Assembly: GCA_012845835.1 (NCBI GenBank)
Contig: JABAKD010000002.1
Span: forward strand, 7,372,603-7,436,602
Direction: 5' to 3'
DNA: 64,000 nucleotides
DNA from: Undaria pinnatifida
Lineage: Eukaryota; Sar; Phaeophyceae; Laminariales; Alariaceae
The position numbers were made by a program, and so were the translations under genes. This document shows, piece by piece, positions 10,868-21,940 of the stretch (within the stretch, counting starts at the first letter, position 1; every line of letters starts with the position of its first letter). The notes below the pieces were generated by a model that did no database searches, was not told where the DNA came from, and worked only from the letters and a program-made list of their open reading frames with translations.

Positions 10868-11080
10868 TTATGTCTTCAAATATTGAGGCAGTGTTGCTCG
10901 TCCGGCAGCGCGTTTGCCAGCGTTAGATTTCGTTGAGGCCGGTTTTATCTCGGCCAGAAAGTCCAGCAAACCCATTTTCTTGGCAAATGCCAACACAATA
11001 AAGTCTACAGGAAAGTCTGATGACGATACCGCTGGTGCTCGGTGTGAACATTCCTCATGGTATAACCCGACAATCGACAT
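10868..11080 (-). CDS. Unrecognised short open frame conserved in both duplicate copies (copy A)
   Basis: 70 codons, ATG at 11080, stop at 10868, with readable content such as SDFPVDFIVLAFAKKMGLL and AEIKPASTKSNAGKR. The copy-B counterpart (30789-31001) has no stop and differs in this region mostly by single-base substitutions (F to S, A to V, A to E), consistent with weak constraint or simply recent duplication. A stop (TAG, as 'aactag|gcg') lies just upstream and could instead be a splice acceptor, making this an exon rather than a whole gene. I do not recognise the family. No transmembrane segment is obvious; the VDFIVLAFAKKMGLLDFL stretch is an amphipathic helix candidate. Confidence 0.3.
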   Translation of the reverse strand: MSIVGLYHEECSHRAPAVSSSDFPVDFIVLAFAKKMGLLDFLAEIKPASTKSNAGKRAAGRATLPQYLKT

Positions 11081-11504
11081 CCTTACTATCGCCTAGTTCG
11101 ATTTCCGCATCAAGAGGTATATCGTGTACATGATATTTATGCAACGCTAAATGATATTGCGATGAGATCCACAAAATCTGCGATACTCGCATCAATTATT
11201 ATTTCTGTTCACCTGGATTATTTTTCGTGCCATGTCTTACGGGCAAGACTCCTTGCTGCATGACTTTTTTTTTCTTTAGTTTTCGTTAGTTTTTTGGTCA
11301 TTTTTAGAGTGCTTGAGTGCCCAAGTAAAAGGGAAAAAAAAACGCTGCAGCACGGATTCCCTTGGGAACACTATAGCGAAGCACGTGTCAAGCTTTCAGC
11401 TGAAATAAAAACGGGACTAAGAATGTGTTTGACCAACTTAAAAGCTGGTCTTGACTGGCCCAGCTCGTCGTATTGTACACAGTACTTAGTACCTGTATAT
11501 TATA

Positions 11505-11604
11505 CAAATTAAAATACACTCCAGCTGTGAGATCGAATATTTTGTCGAAACTCATCTTTGCAAGCTGTGTGTGATACTCCGATCGCGCGTATTACGGGTT
11601 GTGT
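11505..11604 (+). mobile_element. 100 bp short mobile element (CTCCGATCGCGCG family) with 17 bp target duplication
   Basis: Flanking direct repeats AGTACCTGTATATTATA (11488-11504) and AGTACCGGTATATTATA (11605-11621) differ at one base. Copy B at about 31384 has one unduplicated 'agtaccggtata' site, so the insertion is specific to A. The body carries 'aaaatacactccagctgtga', 'tttgtcgaaactcatctttg', 'caagctgtgtgtgatactcc' and 'gatcgcgcgtattacgggtt'. Long target duplications are typical of target-primed retroposition, but no tRNA boxes or long A tail are visible. Confidence 0.8.
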
Positions 11605-12507
11605 AGTACCGGTATATTATATTATATACATTGGCATTGTTGTATCTCTGTTTTTGCTACCGAAGTTATAGGCCTATCAAAAACGGGCTAAAAATATATT
11701 TTGGAATGTACTTGTCGACGCAGCATCTACGAAGCGACGATCCCATGGCGGTGCTTGTCGTGAAGAAACCGAAATCACAATTAGCGGCAGCCGCTGTGCA
11801 TGAGTGGATCCGAGTTGCTATAAAAAACGCCATAGCACTGATTTCCCCCTACCGTACAACACAATAAATTGCCTTGGTCTAAGGGACGCATGCTACTATT
11901 GAGGAATTACTTTTTAACATTTTTTGTTGTTGTGTTGAGTTGACGGACCCCTCCCTCGCCCAAACTGGTCGGTAATTCATTGTGTATGTTTTCGCAATGT
12001 GAACGCTTTGTGTTCCTAGGCCATGTTCTTTTGTCATCGAGATTTTATTAAATCTTTTCGCATTGTGAATGCTTTGTGTGCCTAATATTAATAGGACATG
12101 GGTTTTTTCATCGGGCTGTACTTTCAGTGTTACCCCTGACCAAGGGAACGACAATAGTAGGGGGGATGTTACGACGGCGTCATGATGATGGTATTAGATA
12201 CCTCCATTTTCACCACAGACAGGGCTTGAGTCACACGCACGACTGACTGTACTTAACGGACAAGATGTCTTCATCAGCAGGTGTTTTTTTGCGCAGCATA
12301 AGCTTTACCATTTACTGTGGATTCCTATCGCCGGAGGAAAACGAAAAACACGTAAGCTCAAGACCGCGGAGGAACAAGGGCGCCACTCGCGCGACGAGTG
12401 ACCCAGCCAGAGCTTATGCTGCTGCAGAAAACGTTGTTCCGAAAGCGCCCCCCCCCTGCTGTAGCCTTCGTCTCTGGTGCCCTCTTTCTTGCGTTTCTTG
12501 AGGAGCC

Positions 12508-13134
12508 CTGACACGTGCTATCATTACGATAAGGGTCGCACTCTTTTTTCTGAGTCGAGTTTAGAATGACAGGGCTCCTTAACCCAACGTTCGTCCTAAA
12601 AATGGATTATTACTCTTATTTTTTTAATTATTTCTCTTTGCCTACCATAGCTAGCCCATGGGGTTGTTCATTGCAAAATTCCTCTTCTGTAGGAGAGATA
12701 CCCTGATATAGCCATCCTCCTCAAGCGATTAGGAGCCTCAGAACTGTGGACAGTGGAGCACCGGGGAGTGAATAGTGTTGGTGGTATGATACGATAGCTG
12801 ATCTTCTTGGTGGCGATTGACTGCTGAGGATCTGATGTGAGGTGTGAACGCTGTTATTCAGATCTAGATTCTAAAGACAACAGGGGTTTCTATTTATCCT
12901 CATTTAGATTCTGGTATGGGGATTCGGGAATTATGTTAAGATCGCTTGTTTTTTTGTGTTTTGGAGCTATTTCAACAACTTATCTCTCTCTTTTAGCATC
13001 TAAACGGTGCTGACCAGTCCACCTTTGGCCAAGGGGGAACAACCTATGGTCTATAGACCCTGCCCGGCCTAGGCGTGTCTATAGGCATCGATACGTCGGG
13101 TCGAACACACCTCTACAGAGTAGCACGCGTTCTC
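12508..13134 (+). repeat. Diverged large member of the GGACGCGTGC inverted-repeat superfamily
   Basis: The left end 'gacacgtgctatcattacga' and right end 'agagtagcacgcgttc' resemble the family TIRs. Internal motifs 'gaatgacagggctccttaac' and 'ccaacgttcgtcc' match other members. The copy-B counterpart is 32268-32896. No coding potential is seen. Confidence 0.5.
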
Positions 13135-14399
13135 TGTACTTGATCCACAATCTGGCTTTGGCCTTGGGGTTTAGAAAAGGGGGTAGCAAGGGCGGTACAG
13201 CGGTGTTGTACCAATTTTTGAGACCGTCCGATTTAATTTTCAGGAGTAAGTAAGACCAGGTAAATCGGCTAGTCACGAAAAAAACACTACTTGGAATTAA
13301 TGTAGGACGCGCCTGCTACGGTAGGGTTCGTAGCACCTTTTGTGGGAAATATCTTTCTGTATTACGGGGTTCCTTATCACCCAACTTCGTCGGGGAACGC
13401 CGTTCGTATTTAGCTGCATTATTCGATTTTTCATACCTAGTGTATGGGATGGTTCACCGGGGTACAGCTTCATGTTTGTTTTTTGTTTATGACAATCGGC
13501 TTTTGCGAGAGGTGACGAGCTCGCCGTGAAGGAGGAGCCAAATAAGCCAAAAGAGGGCTGCAAACCACTACCCTGGCAATGCGTCGTATACAGGTCCAGT
13601 TCTTTTAATGGGTAAAAATGTCAAAGATATACTATCGTAACCGAGATAAGACCACTCAAGCTTGGGTTGTCACGGGGTGCGCTCTTACTTCAGGTACAGT
13701 GCTGTCAGGGGGATAGTAACGGGGCGTGAACAAGGCGGGGTGCCTAGGGACCCGCAGCCAGAGGCGTACCATGCAGAGACGTAGTAGTGTCAGATAGGCG
13801 CATTCAACGGGCGTACAGCGAGGAAATTAGTTAAGGGAGCGCCAGGAGCGCTCAACAAGAAGGGTGCTTTAAATCGGGGGACATCAAATGGGGAGGGGGG
13901 GCGTGGAGCAAAGGGTGCGCCACAACGGGAGCAGTCGGGGACGCGTTATACGATGGCGGGTAGCATGTTTTCGGTAAGTATTTTAACGAGTCGCTCTACG
14001 GTAGCCCCCCTGTCCCCTGCTCTGCTTTAACCGAAATCACCGGTTTTGAAACCAGCTCTCCCGGTCGTATCTCCTGAAATATATTGCGCCCTTTGCCATA
14101 CCGACGTCATCGTTCGATGTTCATTTTGCAAACAAGAACAAACATGAATGTGCTGTTTTCATTTTGGATAGCATCCTTCCTCGTGTCGAGCAGCCATGAA
14201 GCATTCGTCAATGAATGAAGAAAACCGCTGTATTTTTTTGGAAGGGGTGGGGGTGGGCGGCTATCGTAGAATCAGTCGAAATATGCTACTAATTGTACCG
14301 TAGAGATGCAACAACGTTCTTGGCTGAATCTCACCATTCGAAGATCTCCATTCGTACGTTACAATTGCGAGCGGTGCATCCTCGTTGTCTGAGGCTCTT

Positions 14400-14815
14400 C
14401 GGACGCGGGCCATGGTAGAGGCAGAGGCAGCACTATTTTGTCGCGAAAATGTTTTCTGAATGACGGGAGGGCTCTTTAACCGCAAATCGTCGGAATGTTT
14501 TACCAGCTGTGTGGTGCTAGGCTTAGTTTGGGTAAAAGCTATTCGTTAGCCTTCTGCAAGGGGTCAAACGGACTCATATAATACCCCACTAATTCCTTAG
14601 GACATCAGTTTTTTTTTCTTCTTGTTGTGCAGTATGACTGCTCTATATCTAGGCCCGTAGCTGGGCCTTTCGGGTTGGATCATCGGGTTGTCCTTTCAGT
14701 TTTTAATGAAAGCAAGATTGTTTGGGTGAGGTGTAGATAGAGCTTCCTCATCGGGTCAGGAGCCCCAGAAAACAAATGGTGGGCACACAGTTTTTTGCCG
14801 TGGCCCGTGTGTCTT
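14400..14815 (+). repeat. GGACGCG-type inverted-repeat element with an embedded tRNA-like repeat
   Basis: Motifs in order: 'ggacgcgggccatggtagag', 'tctgaatgacgggagggctc', 'aaatcgtcgg', then a foreign piece at 14518-14603 ('gcttagtttgggtaaaagct' ... 'ggggtcaaacggac' ... 'taccccactaattcc'), then 'cctcatcgggtcaggagccc' and 'ccgtggcccgtgtg'. The copy-B counterpart is 34483-34895. The embedded piece matches the minus-strand repeats at 23960-24049 and 24262-24346. Confidence 0.5.
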
Positions 14816-15269
14816 CGTTTGAGGAGGTACTTACCCTCAAAAGACCAAACATCGAAAGTGGAGTCTGTGACCTAGATCAGAAAAAATAACCGTTTGTGTT
14901 GTTAACGAAACACTCAACGACGTTCGTAGATGTAGTTTCTCAGCACACGAGAAGCACCCCCGTCCTGGGCGTTTTTCTTTTTTTTGGCCCAACGAAAAGA
15001 GCTGCTGCATTACTATCGTCGCTCCTGTACTAAGGGCCTGTTCTATCCGACATGCGCATACTGTACATGCTACGAGAGACGTGGCGAAACCCTTTTCTTC
15101 CTGAGGCCCCTTGCCTGAAGAGTTTTGCGTGCTTCATTCACAAACTAACTTCGAGCAAACTGACAGTTCAACCCGACGAACATACCCACCTCCTGTACAG
15201 TGGGTATAGTACATCACAATAATATCGCAGAAAGAAGCAAGAGTGACGTTATCTCGACAATATTTTGGG

Positions 15270-15355
15270 TTAACGCCTTGCAGCAACTGGAAACCCGTTT
15301 TTGTGGACAATCTTTCTTAGAAAAAGGAGGGATTTTGGGGCTCTTAAGGGGTTAA
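15270..15355 (+). mobile_element. TTAA-flanked miniature element (piggyBac-like), copy A
   Basis: Outer TTAA at 15270-15273 and 15352-15355. Ends inside these read CGCCTTGC and, at the other side, AAGGGG (complement CCCCTT). The interior has 'aaacccgtttttgtggaca' and 'ttttggggctcttaagggg'. It is present at the same place in copy B (35340-35425), so it predates the duplication. Confidence 0.7.
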
Positions 15356-16555
15356 GGAGCGCCTCGTCACTCAGAAACAAAAACGAAAATGCCAATTAAC
15401 AAGTGCTGAATTGTGTCGTAGCTCACACGGCATCGAACATCGTTGGAATCGCCTTCATGCTTTACAATGTTGATAGCTAAACACCTGCTGCTGTAGACTG
15501 GATGGATGTTTATCGGGGTACTTATATCATTCTTCTCTGCACGTAGAGTACAGCTCCTTTAAGCGAGGAACGTCATAATAGTCACGCGCACTCGTACCCT
15601 TCAGCGCGTCGAGAGGCAAGGCGTGCAGCAAGGGGGTTGGTACAAACGGGCGCGCGCAGAAAGCGGCGCGGTAACGGGGGTAGCCAAGGGCGTCTAGTAA
15701 GAGGCGCAGAAAAGCAACAACCGAAGAACCACTGCGTTAGACAAAAGTTTATGTATAGTCTATGTACATAAAAATATACAGTGAAAACTGATGAAGGAAC
15801 TATAGTCTACATGTGTTGCAGCCACGACTTGGGTGGAGTCTTGTCGTCCTCCTTCGTGGGCGCTTTCTATTGTGGCACGACTTCCTTTGACAGCTGAGCT
15901 TGAAAGAGCTGATAAAAACCAAAGGGACGAAAAACTCGACAGAGCTGAAGGAGCTGGTGAAGGAGTTGAAAGAGCTCAAATAAATTTATTTTCTTCAAAA
16001 GCTCAAAGCGATTCAATACGCTTCAGATAGACAGATAAATGTTTCCCTCCGGGTAATTATGCGCAAACCCCAGCCGAGAGAGCGAGCGAGAGAGACAGCA
16101 AGCGACAGTAGCAGGAGTGTGTACCTCTCGTGGAGATTATGGTGCTCTCACCAGCCAATGCCGTTGTTATGCTCATCCTTGTAAACGTATGGGATCCAGG
16201 ACCCGGGCGGAGCCTTTTCGCCCTCCTCCTTGAGCGCCTTGTTCATGCAGAAGCAACATGTCCCCATTGGTTGGTTTTGGTCGTGCGCTAGAAATCGTAG
16301 CAATAAAAAGTGTTTTTTCCTTCGGTATTTTGGACGTAAACGGCGTGCGACATTCATGGAAAACAAACGTAGGGTGTTAGAAGGTTCGAGGTACAGTCTA
16401 TGAACAGAACACATTGGGAGAAGGGGTGACACATGCGTGAAGTTTGGACATCAACAAAAAAACAAAATTTCATCGAAACATACATGTGGGAACTTATGCG
16501 CGGTCTTCTAGAACAAGGCTGTTCTTTTTCTCGCAGACGTTCAAAGAAGTTCCAC

Positions 16556-17040
16556 TTCTTCACCATGAAAGATTCCACCGCTTCCGTGACAGATTCCACC
16601 ACTTCCATGAAAGCTTACACCACTTCCACGGAAGCTTACACCACTTCCACGGAAGCTTCCATCACTTCCACGGAAGCTTCCACCACTTCCACAGAAGCTT
16701 CCGCCACTCCCATGGCCTTCCATAAAAGCTTTAATCACTACCAAAGAAGCTTCCACCACTTCCATGGAAGGTTCCACCACTTCGATGACCATAGGATCTC
16801 CCGCCACTTCCAGAAGCTTCCATGGAAGCTTCCACCACTTCCATGGAAGCTCTCATGGATACAGAAATATTCCATGGAAGTCGTCGAAGCTTCTACGGAA
16901 GCGCATGGGAGTAGTTGGGTTTCCGTGGAAGCTTCCGCGGAAACCTCCGTGGAATCGCAGAAGCTTCCCCTCTCGTCCACGAAAGCTACTTCCACGGAAG
17001 TTTCGGGAGAAAGTCCAAACAAGCCTCCGTGAAATGTTCC
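16556..17040. repeat. Degenerate 21 bp minisatellite of CTTCCA / GGAAGC units, copy A
   Basis: The dominant unit is GAAGCTTCCACCACTTCCACG, with periods around 21 and HindIII sites (AAGCTT) at most units. Many boundaries are self-complementary (CTTCCATGGAAG, TTCCACGGAAGC), so both strands look alike. Open frames appear in several frames on both strands as a result (for example threonine/serine-rich STEASTTSTEAS) and I do not take any as a gene. A few extra units occur downstream at 17437-17530. Confidence 0.85.
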
Positions 17041-17796
17041 ATTATCGTCTATACGTCTATGGAACCTACTTTCATGGAAGATGCGTGCTTCGATACAGTC
17101 TACATGTTGTACTTTTTTGGCATTTTATTTATTTATTCTGAGTGACCGGGCTCCTTAATTAACCCTGTTTTTTAGCACCGCACAATCGATATAATGACAA
17201 AATAATTGGATTTTTTTCAGGAGTTGGAAATGGGTATCGTGGGAATGTCAATCTTTTTTTGCAGTATTAACTTTTTTTCACACCTAGGGCATGTTTTTTT
17301 CGCTTCGGGGTGCGCGCCTCCAGTTTTACTCAAAAGTCAGTTTGTGGATGAAGTACAGAGCTCCTCAAGTAAGTACGCACCGTGAACTTAAAAAGATGAA
17401 AAAATGCTTTAACCTCGTCTGTCGTAGCCCGCGTCGGAAGCTTCCGTCGACTCCCTCCGTGGATTGCAACACTTTCATGCATGGTCGTGGAAGCTTTCAT
17501 GGGCGAAGTAGTAGAAACTTCCACGAAAGGAGTTATGCAGAGTGCAGAAACCTTACATACAAGTACAGCAGTAGTAGTTGGAGCTCTGGATGAGTGTACC
17601 AGGTATAAACTAGGCCTGCAGTTGGGGCCACGGGCACCACGTCAGCTCTACATCTGCGTGTTCATGTTGATTGTCCTCTGGTTTACGACGGTGATGGACC
17701 ATCGGAGATTAGGGAGTTGTGTACTTGACGAGGGGTTGTTGTATTAGTATTAATAGTAGCGATTTGAAGATGCTCCTGCGGGGGAAAATGAGTGTA

Positions 17797-18063
17797 TTAA
17801 GGCGGGTAATTTGCTGGCGAACGATACTCTTCCATGCGAAGCCCCACTCGATGGTTCCGGAGGTTTGACAATGTACATGAGCTTAGCGTGAATATCTGGG
17901 AGTCTACTGTATGTAGCTTGTCCCACGTCCGTCCATACAAGACATGTCCACACCAAGAGGTGGCATCCAACCAACAGTGCGGCAAGCCGAACTTTGGCTG
18001 TAGCGGACCCGCTATGATGTTGCGCTGAGCAAAGTTATGCCAATAAGAAATGCGCCAGCTGCT
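17797..18063 (-). CDS. Possible exon of an unrecognised protein, copy A
   Basis: The minus-strand frame reads WRISYWHNFAQRNIIAGPL, then PKFGLPHCWLDATSW and GHVLYGRTWDKLHTVDS, with the tryptophan, histidine and glycine content of a folded protein. Copy B keeps the same residues with few changes (Q to H, C to S, QI to EM). After the codons for SSC, copy A lacks four bases (tgta) relative to B, which changes the frame. No ATG lies at the start of the run; upstream is 'gaggtgagcag', so an acceptor or donor may lie there. The family is not recognised. Confidence 0.3.
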   Translation of the reverse strand, partial: SSWRISYWHNFAQRNIIAGPLQPKFGLPHCWLDATSWCGHVLYGRTWDKLHTVDSQIFTLSSCTLSNLRNHRVGLRMEEYRSPANYPP

Positions 18064-18516
18064 CACCTCCGCACCGCCTCACTACATAATAACCACCCTG
18101 CTCCGAGGTACTCTACGTACGTACAGACGTTTTGCACCAGAGCAAATACAGACTCGTTCTGATCGCGCGTGATGCACGTATTTTGTCGAAAGAGAAGGTA
18201 AAATAGGCAGGCATCTTGTGTTTGGTTGTGGCTCTTACCCGTTGCGAGCCGTGAGCAGAATGCTACCAGGTATATAGTCTACTATGTGAGGCCTTCGTTT
18301 CGTGACGAAATGAACCCTTCAGGTACGCGAGATCGGAGGGTCCTTGTGACAGCGCTGCGGCCCACCCCTCCTACAGCCTACAGCTGCTGTATGGGTGACT
18401 ACGACACGGTAGATGCAGAAATAGTACAAGTCACGCCTTTCTTGGGCGTTTGGAATTATTAGAGGCTTTCTACGAAGAACCAAATTTCTACGCTCTTGTA
18501 CGAGTTTTTCCGTATA

Positions 18517-18744
18517 TCATGATACCCGGTAACACTCATGTGACGCGCCCCTCGAGATGAACATGTCCAGACCTTGTTTTCTCCACAACGAGAAAGGAGC
18601 ACGTGCTAGTGGATCGCCATGCTTAGTGGGGATCTCAATGTCTATTACTGGTATGGCGTGCGCATCACCGGGCTCTGGTGGATCGCTACAAGACAACGAA
18701 GAAAACGGTCGCTTGGATAGATGTCGTCGAGATCTACCATCCAA
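18517..18744 (-). CDS. Possible coding fragment, minus strand, copy A only intact
   Basis: The readable stretch includes HAIPVIDIEIPTKHGDPLA and FSLWRKQGLDMFISRG. In copy B (about 39270-39480) the start of this run is preserved (HAMPVIDIVIPTKHGDPLA), but a 20 bp insertion at about 39323-39343 brings in a TAG. Family not recognised; it could be a chance frame. Confidence 0.2.
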   Translation of the reverse strand: MDGRSRRHLSKRPFSSLSCSDPPEPGDAHAIPVIDIEIPTKHGDPLARAPFSLWRKQGLDMFISRGASHECYRVS

Positions 18745-19431
18745 CTACTGGTACCAGGGTACCTATTATTGCCGAATAGACCATGTAATTTTGCGTGTTA
18801 ACTTCGTACTACGAACTATACGTATGTGACGGTACCACCAACCAGGTGCATTACACCTCTCTTCACGCTCTTTCGGTCGATTGATGTTGGTGGAGGGAAC
18901 GAGGATTTCCCACAAGAACCGCAATATCTCTTCTATGCTCTACTTTTTGTTCACTACAGAAGCAGCAGTCGAAAAAATAGTTTTTTTTTCTTGGTTACCG
19001 GTACGATACGTACATCAGCACAACAACACCATCATCAGACACATATCTATCATAGATATTATACTTTCTTTGTACACAGCAGCAGCACAGAGACATACAT
19101 ACCTGTGTGCTTCGGTCCTAGCAGGGGTGGCAGCTGTGAGCTACAATCCTGCCCACATATCTGGGTCAGGACTCGTCACCGCAGAGGAGATATCCATTTC
19201 ACCAGGTATCTGCTGATATACGTAGATCTAGTCTAAAGGTCTAGTCTAGACTACGTATGTTGTTGGATCTGATGTGTACTGGTTAGTCTACAGCAGTGTT
19301 TATCGTTAGAAACTCACCGAGGCGAACGGAATGCGTGTCGAGCTGGTGCTGCTGTGCTGTTGTTTTGGCTGGATATGCATTACGATAGAGCTCGCTCAAG
19401 GGCGGAGGCTAGTAAACGTGAGATGTTCTCG

Positions 19432-19448
19432 TAGTCTAGACTAGTCTA
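19432..19448. other. Stacked TA-GTC-TA-GAC-TA-GTC-TA tract, absent at the same site in copy B
   Basis: Copy A reads 'ttctcg' + TAGTCTAGACTAGTCTA + 'tacccc'; copy B at about 40145 reads 'ttctcg' + TA + 'tacccc'. The 15 extra bases are exactly three 5-base steps, each a 3-base block (GTC or its complement GAC) plus TA. This is what repeated TA-targeted insertion and imprecise excision would leave. Confidence 0.75.
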
Positions 19449-20195
19449 TACCCCTGCCGTGCAACACGAAACATCTGATAAGAAACGTAACAGTACTATT
19501 AATACGCCCCAGGGTGGCTTTATTGTTCGAGAGAAGGTGCGTTCTACGCACCAAGATTAGACTAACGGGTGCCGGATTTTGTCGTACAAGGCCCTCTTTC
19601 TTCGAGATCCGGGGCCGAAACGGCAGAGGGTGGCGCGCCCGCGAACCCCCACACTAATCGGAAGTAATAAAATCGACACACATCAACAACAGGTTTGTGT
19701 TTTATACCACCTGGTGGTATAGTCTATAGTCTAGACTAGTCTACATAGATAAGTGTGACCTGTCTTGTACTACTTGTATCACGCGTCTACGAGTAGATCG
19801 AACAGTTACGGCCAGCTCACCTCGAAGCAGTCCTTGAGTTGTCGACAGCAGGGAAACAGAGGAGTATTGGAGCTGTGGGAAAGCCGGTGGTGGTGGTGGT
19901 GGTGGTGACGGAGGATCGTCCGTGCACGAGGTAGAATTGGGACTGCGGGGTGCTTGCGCTAACTATACGTACGCGCGTCGTGACCTGTACAGGACCCCAC
20001 GAGGAGGAGTTCAAAACAAAACATGTGTGATAAAGCAGGGTGCACAGTTCAAATAAAAGAACAAAATTTTAAGTTCTAACGGCCAGACCTGGTGCATGCA
20101 GGTCTGGATCAGAGAAAACGGAAAAACCAGGAAAACGTATGATACATTTTGGGCCCAGTTTTTGTACCATGGTACGCGTATATTGCTCGCGCAGC

Positions 20196-20224
20196 CACAG
20201 CAGCAGCAGCAGCAGCAGGAGCAG
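20196..20224 (+). repeat. CAG microsatellite, copy A
   Basis: A run of CAG triplets, differing in length from the copy-B counterpart at 40925-40947. No surrounding frame supports a polyglutamine protein. Confidence 0.8.
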
Positions 20225-21223
20225 CCGACCTTCCGGTGTGACACAAGAGACAACCGACGGGCAAGACAGACCTCTGGTCAGTGACTAGCGGTAGAATCGC
20301 TTGTCTACACGACAAGTACATTATTATGCCTCGTCCTTGTTCCCTAGGCAGGCTGGAGCTTTCCGATTTTTGCCGATTCGGCTGCACTCCCTCTCGATAA
20401 CCCTCCGAGCTCCCCTTACTTTCCGGTCGCACGGATCTTTGGGGGGTAGACTGTTCAGGTTTAGGTAGCAATAAGGTGCGCACGTAGACTCAACCCAACC
20501 CCATCCCTTTTACGTTACCCCAACTATCTGAACCTAAAACCTAAAACCCTGACCCCGTCTCAGAGCCGAAACGGGTTAGAAATGGCAAGAAACGCCACTG
20601 CGCCGCGTTCTCATCGAGTGATACAAAGTTATGAACTGGAGCGATCGCGCACCAGAACAAATCACGCGGACAGGTCAAGCACATCTGATTCAGGTCGCGT
20701 AGAGGCCCTGTTGATGATTTCTTCACCGGGTATCTCGATTGGGTATCTTTGGTGTTCGCTACATTCCTGGTAGTCTAAAGCAATGTATCCCCTACGCGAT
20801 ATGGATGGAAATGTAAAGATTGTTTTGCAACAATAATTATGCCAAAACGTTTACTATATTTACGTCCGATGGTATCGGAAGTAATTCAGTTATTTGCAAT
20901 CCGAACAGTTGTTTTTTTCTTATTATTCTCCCGCTTGCTCGCTGGAGAGCTCTCGTCATGTATGATGAGCCTCCGAAGGCCGTACATGCGGTGGACGATT
21001 CACGCGAAACGCTGCTGCTACAGCAGTACTGTATACAAAGCCAAGGATCACTCGCGGGGCGCTGCCGTATGTAGCCAAGAGCTTGCGCATGCTGGTGATT
21101 CTCGTACCAGGACTCTTCCGCCCTCTCCTAGGAAGGCCGAGTCTTCAGTTATTACGTACCTGGTACCAGGTACACGGTATTCCTCAGCTCCAGTGTGACT
21201 GGAGCCTGTCCTGTGTCCACGGA

Positions 21224-21278
21224 CTTTATTATAAAAGATGAAAATACACTCCAGCTGTGAGATCGAAGATTTATTATG
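21224..21278 (+). mobile_element. Partial short mobile element (CTCCGATCGCGCG family)
   Basis: Only the 'aaaatacactccagctgtga' end is present ('tattataaaagatgaaaata' to 'gatcgaagat'), followed by (AAC)n at 21293-21310. The surrounding 124 bp is absent from copy B. Confidence 0.6.
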
Positions 21279-21940
21279 CGAGTTAATGTTAGAACAACAA
21301 CAACAACAACCACACAGCAGTACATGACACATTTACTTGCGTGAATTTGAGTGTTTTTTTGCGAGTGGGAGTTAGCCCTCTCTTTATTTGGGCGGGGTAT
21401 GATTTGGCCTTCTCCGCTATGCCCGCCTGCTTTGGCGAACTTCGTGTACAAGCCAACGCATCTGCTTGCTGCTGTAGCTATGGCTGTGGTTGGGTTGATT
21501 GGTGGGTGGATGCCTTAGTCAGTGGGTGGCTGTGTCGTGTGGTACGTTGTTGATTGCTTCGTGCCTGTACACCAGCCGGACTTGGCATACATTCTGTGGT
21601 AAAGCACGAAGTCTGGGGGCGGTTATTGTCCTGAAGGTAGTAACACATACATGTATAACGTATGGTTACATAACCACTAGACTGCACATAGTCTACATGT
21701 ACATGTAACCACTACGTATATGCAGGTGGCCGGACGCCCTCCATTTTCTCAATGAAATCGCGAAAACAATACTTTGTGGGACATTGTGCAAAGTCGAAAA
21801 CCTCACACAAGGTGTCGCCAAACCCTGAAATCCGAACGTTGCCAATCAATTTTCTCGGGCACACTGCGGACGCGTTGTGCATGGTCAGAAATCCCACAAC
21901 AAGGTGCCCCACAAACCATATTGCAACGGGCTTTGGCAAT

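Larger units (their letters stand above)
858..21402 (+). repeat. Segmental duplication, copy A
   Basis: Copy A of a direct tandem duplication. Colinear matches to copy B were read at the left end (860-960 vs 24870-24965), at 1640-2220 vs 24960-25590, 5667-7600 vs 26775-29525, 10030-11490 vs 29940-31380, 12250-14340 vs 32020-34130, 14440-18270 vs 34480-38325 and 18280-21400 vs 38998-42010. The matching stretches differ by only a few bases per 60. Blocks present in A and absent from B are about 968-1640, 2234-3954, 4979-5666, 7606-9458, 9598-9778, 11505-11604 and 21212-21335. No intact gene is evident, so the duplication appears to amplify repeat-rich non-genic DNA plus a few possible exons. 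Confidence 0.93.

Noticed and set aside
16433..17032. 199-residue Thr/Ser-rich open frame that could suggest a mucin-like protein
   Set aside because: It is produced by the 21 bp minisatellite, is open in several frames on both strands, and differs in length in copy B without any other coding sign.
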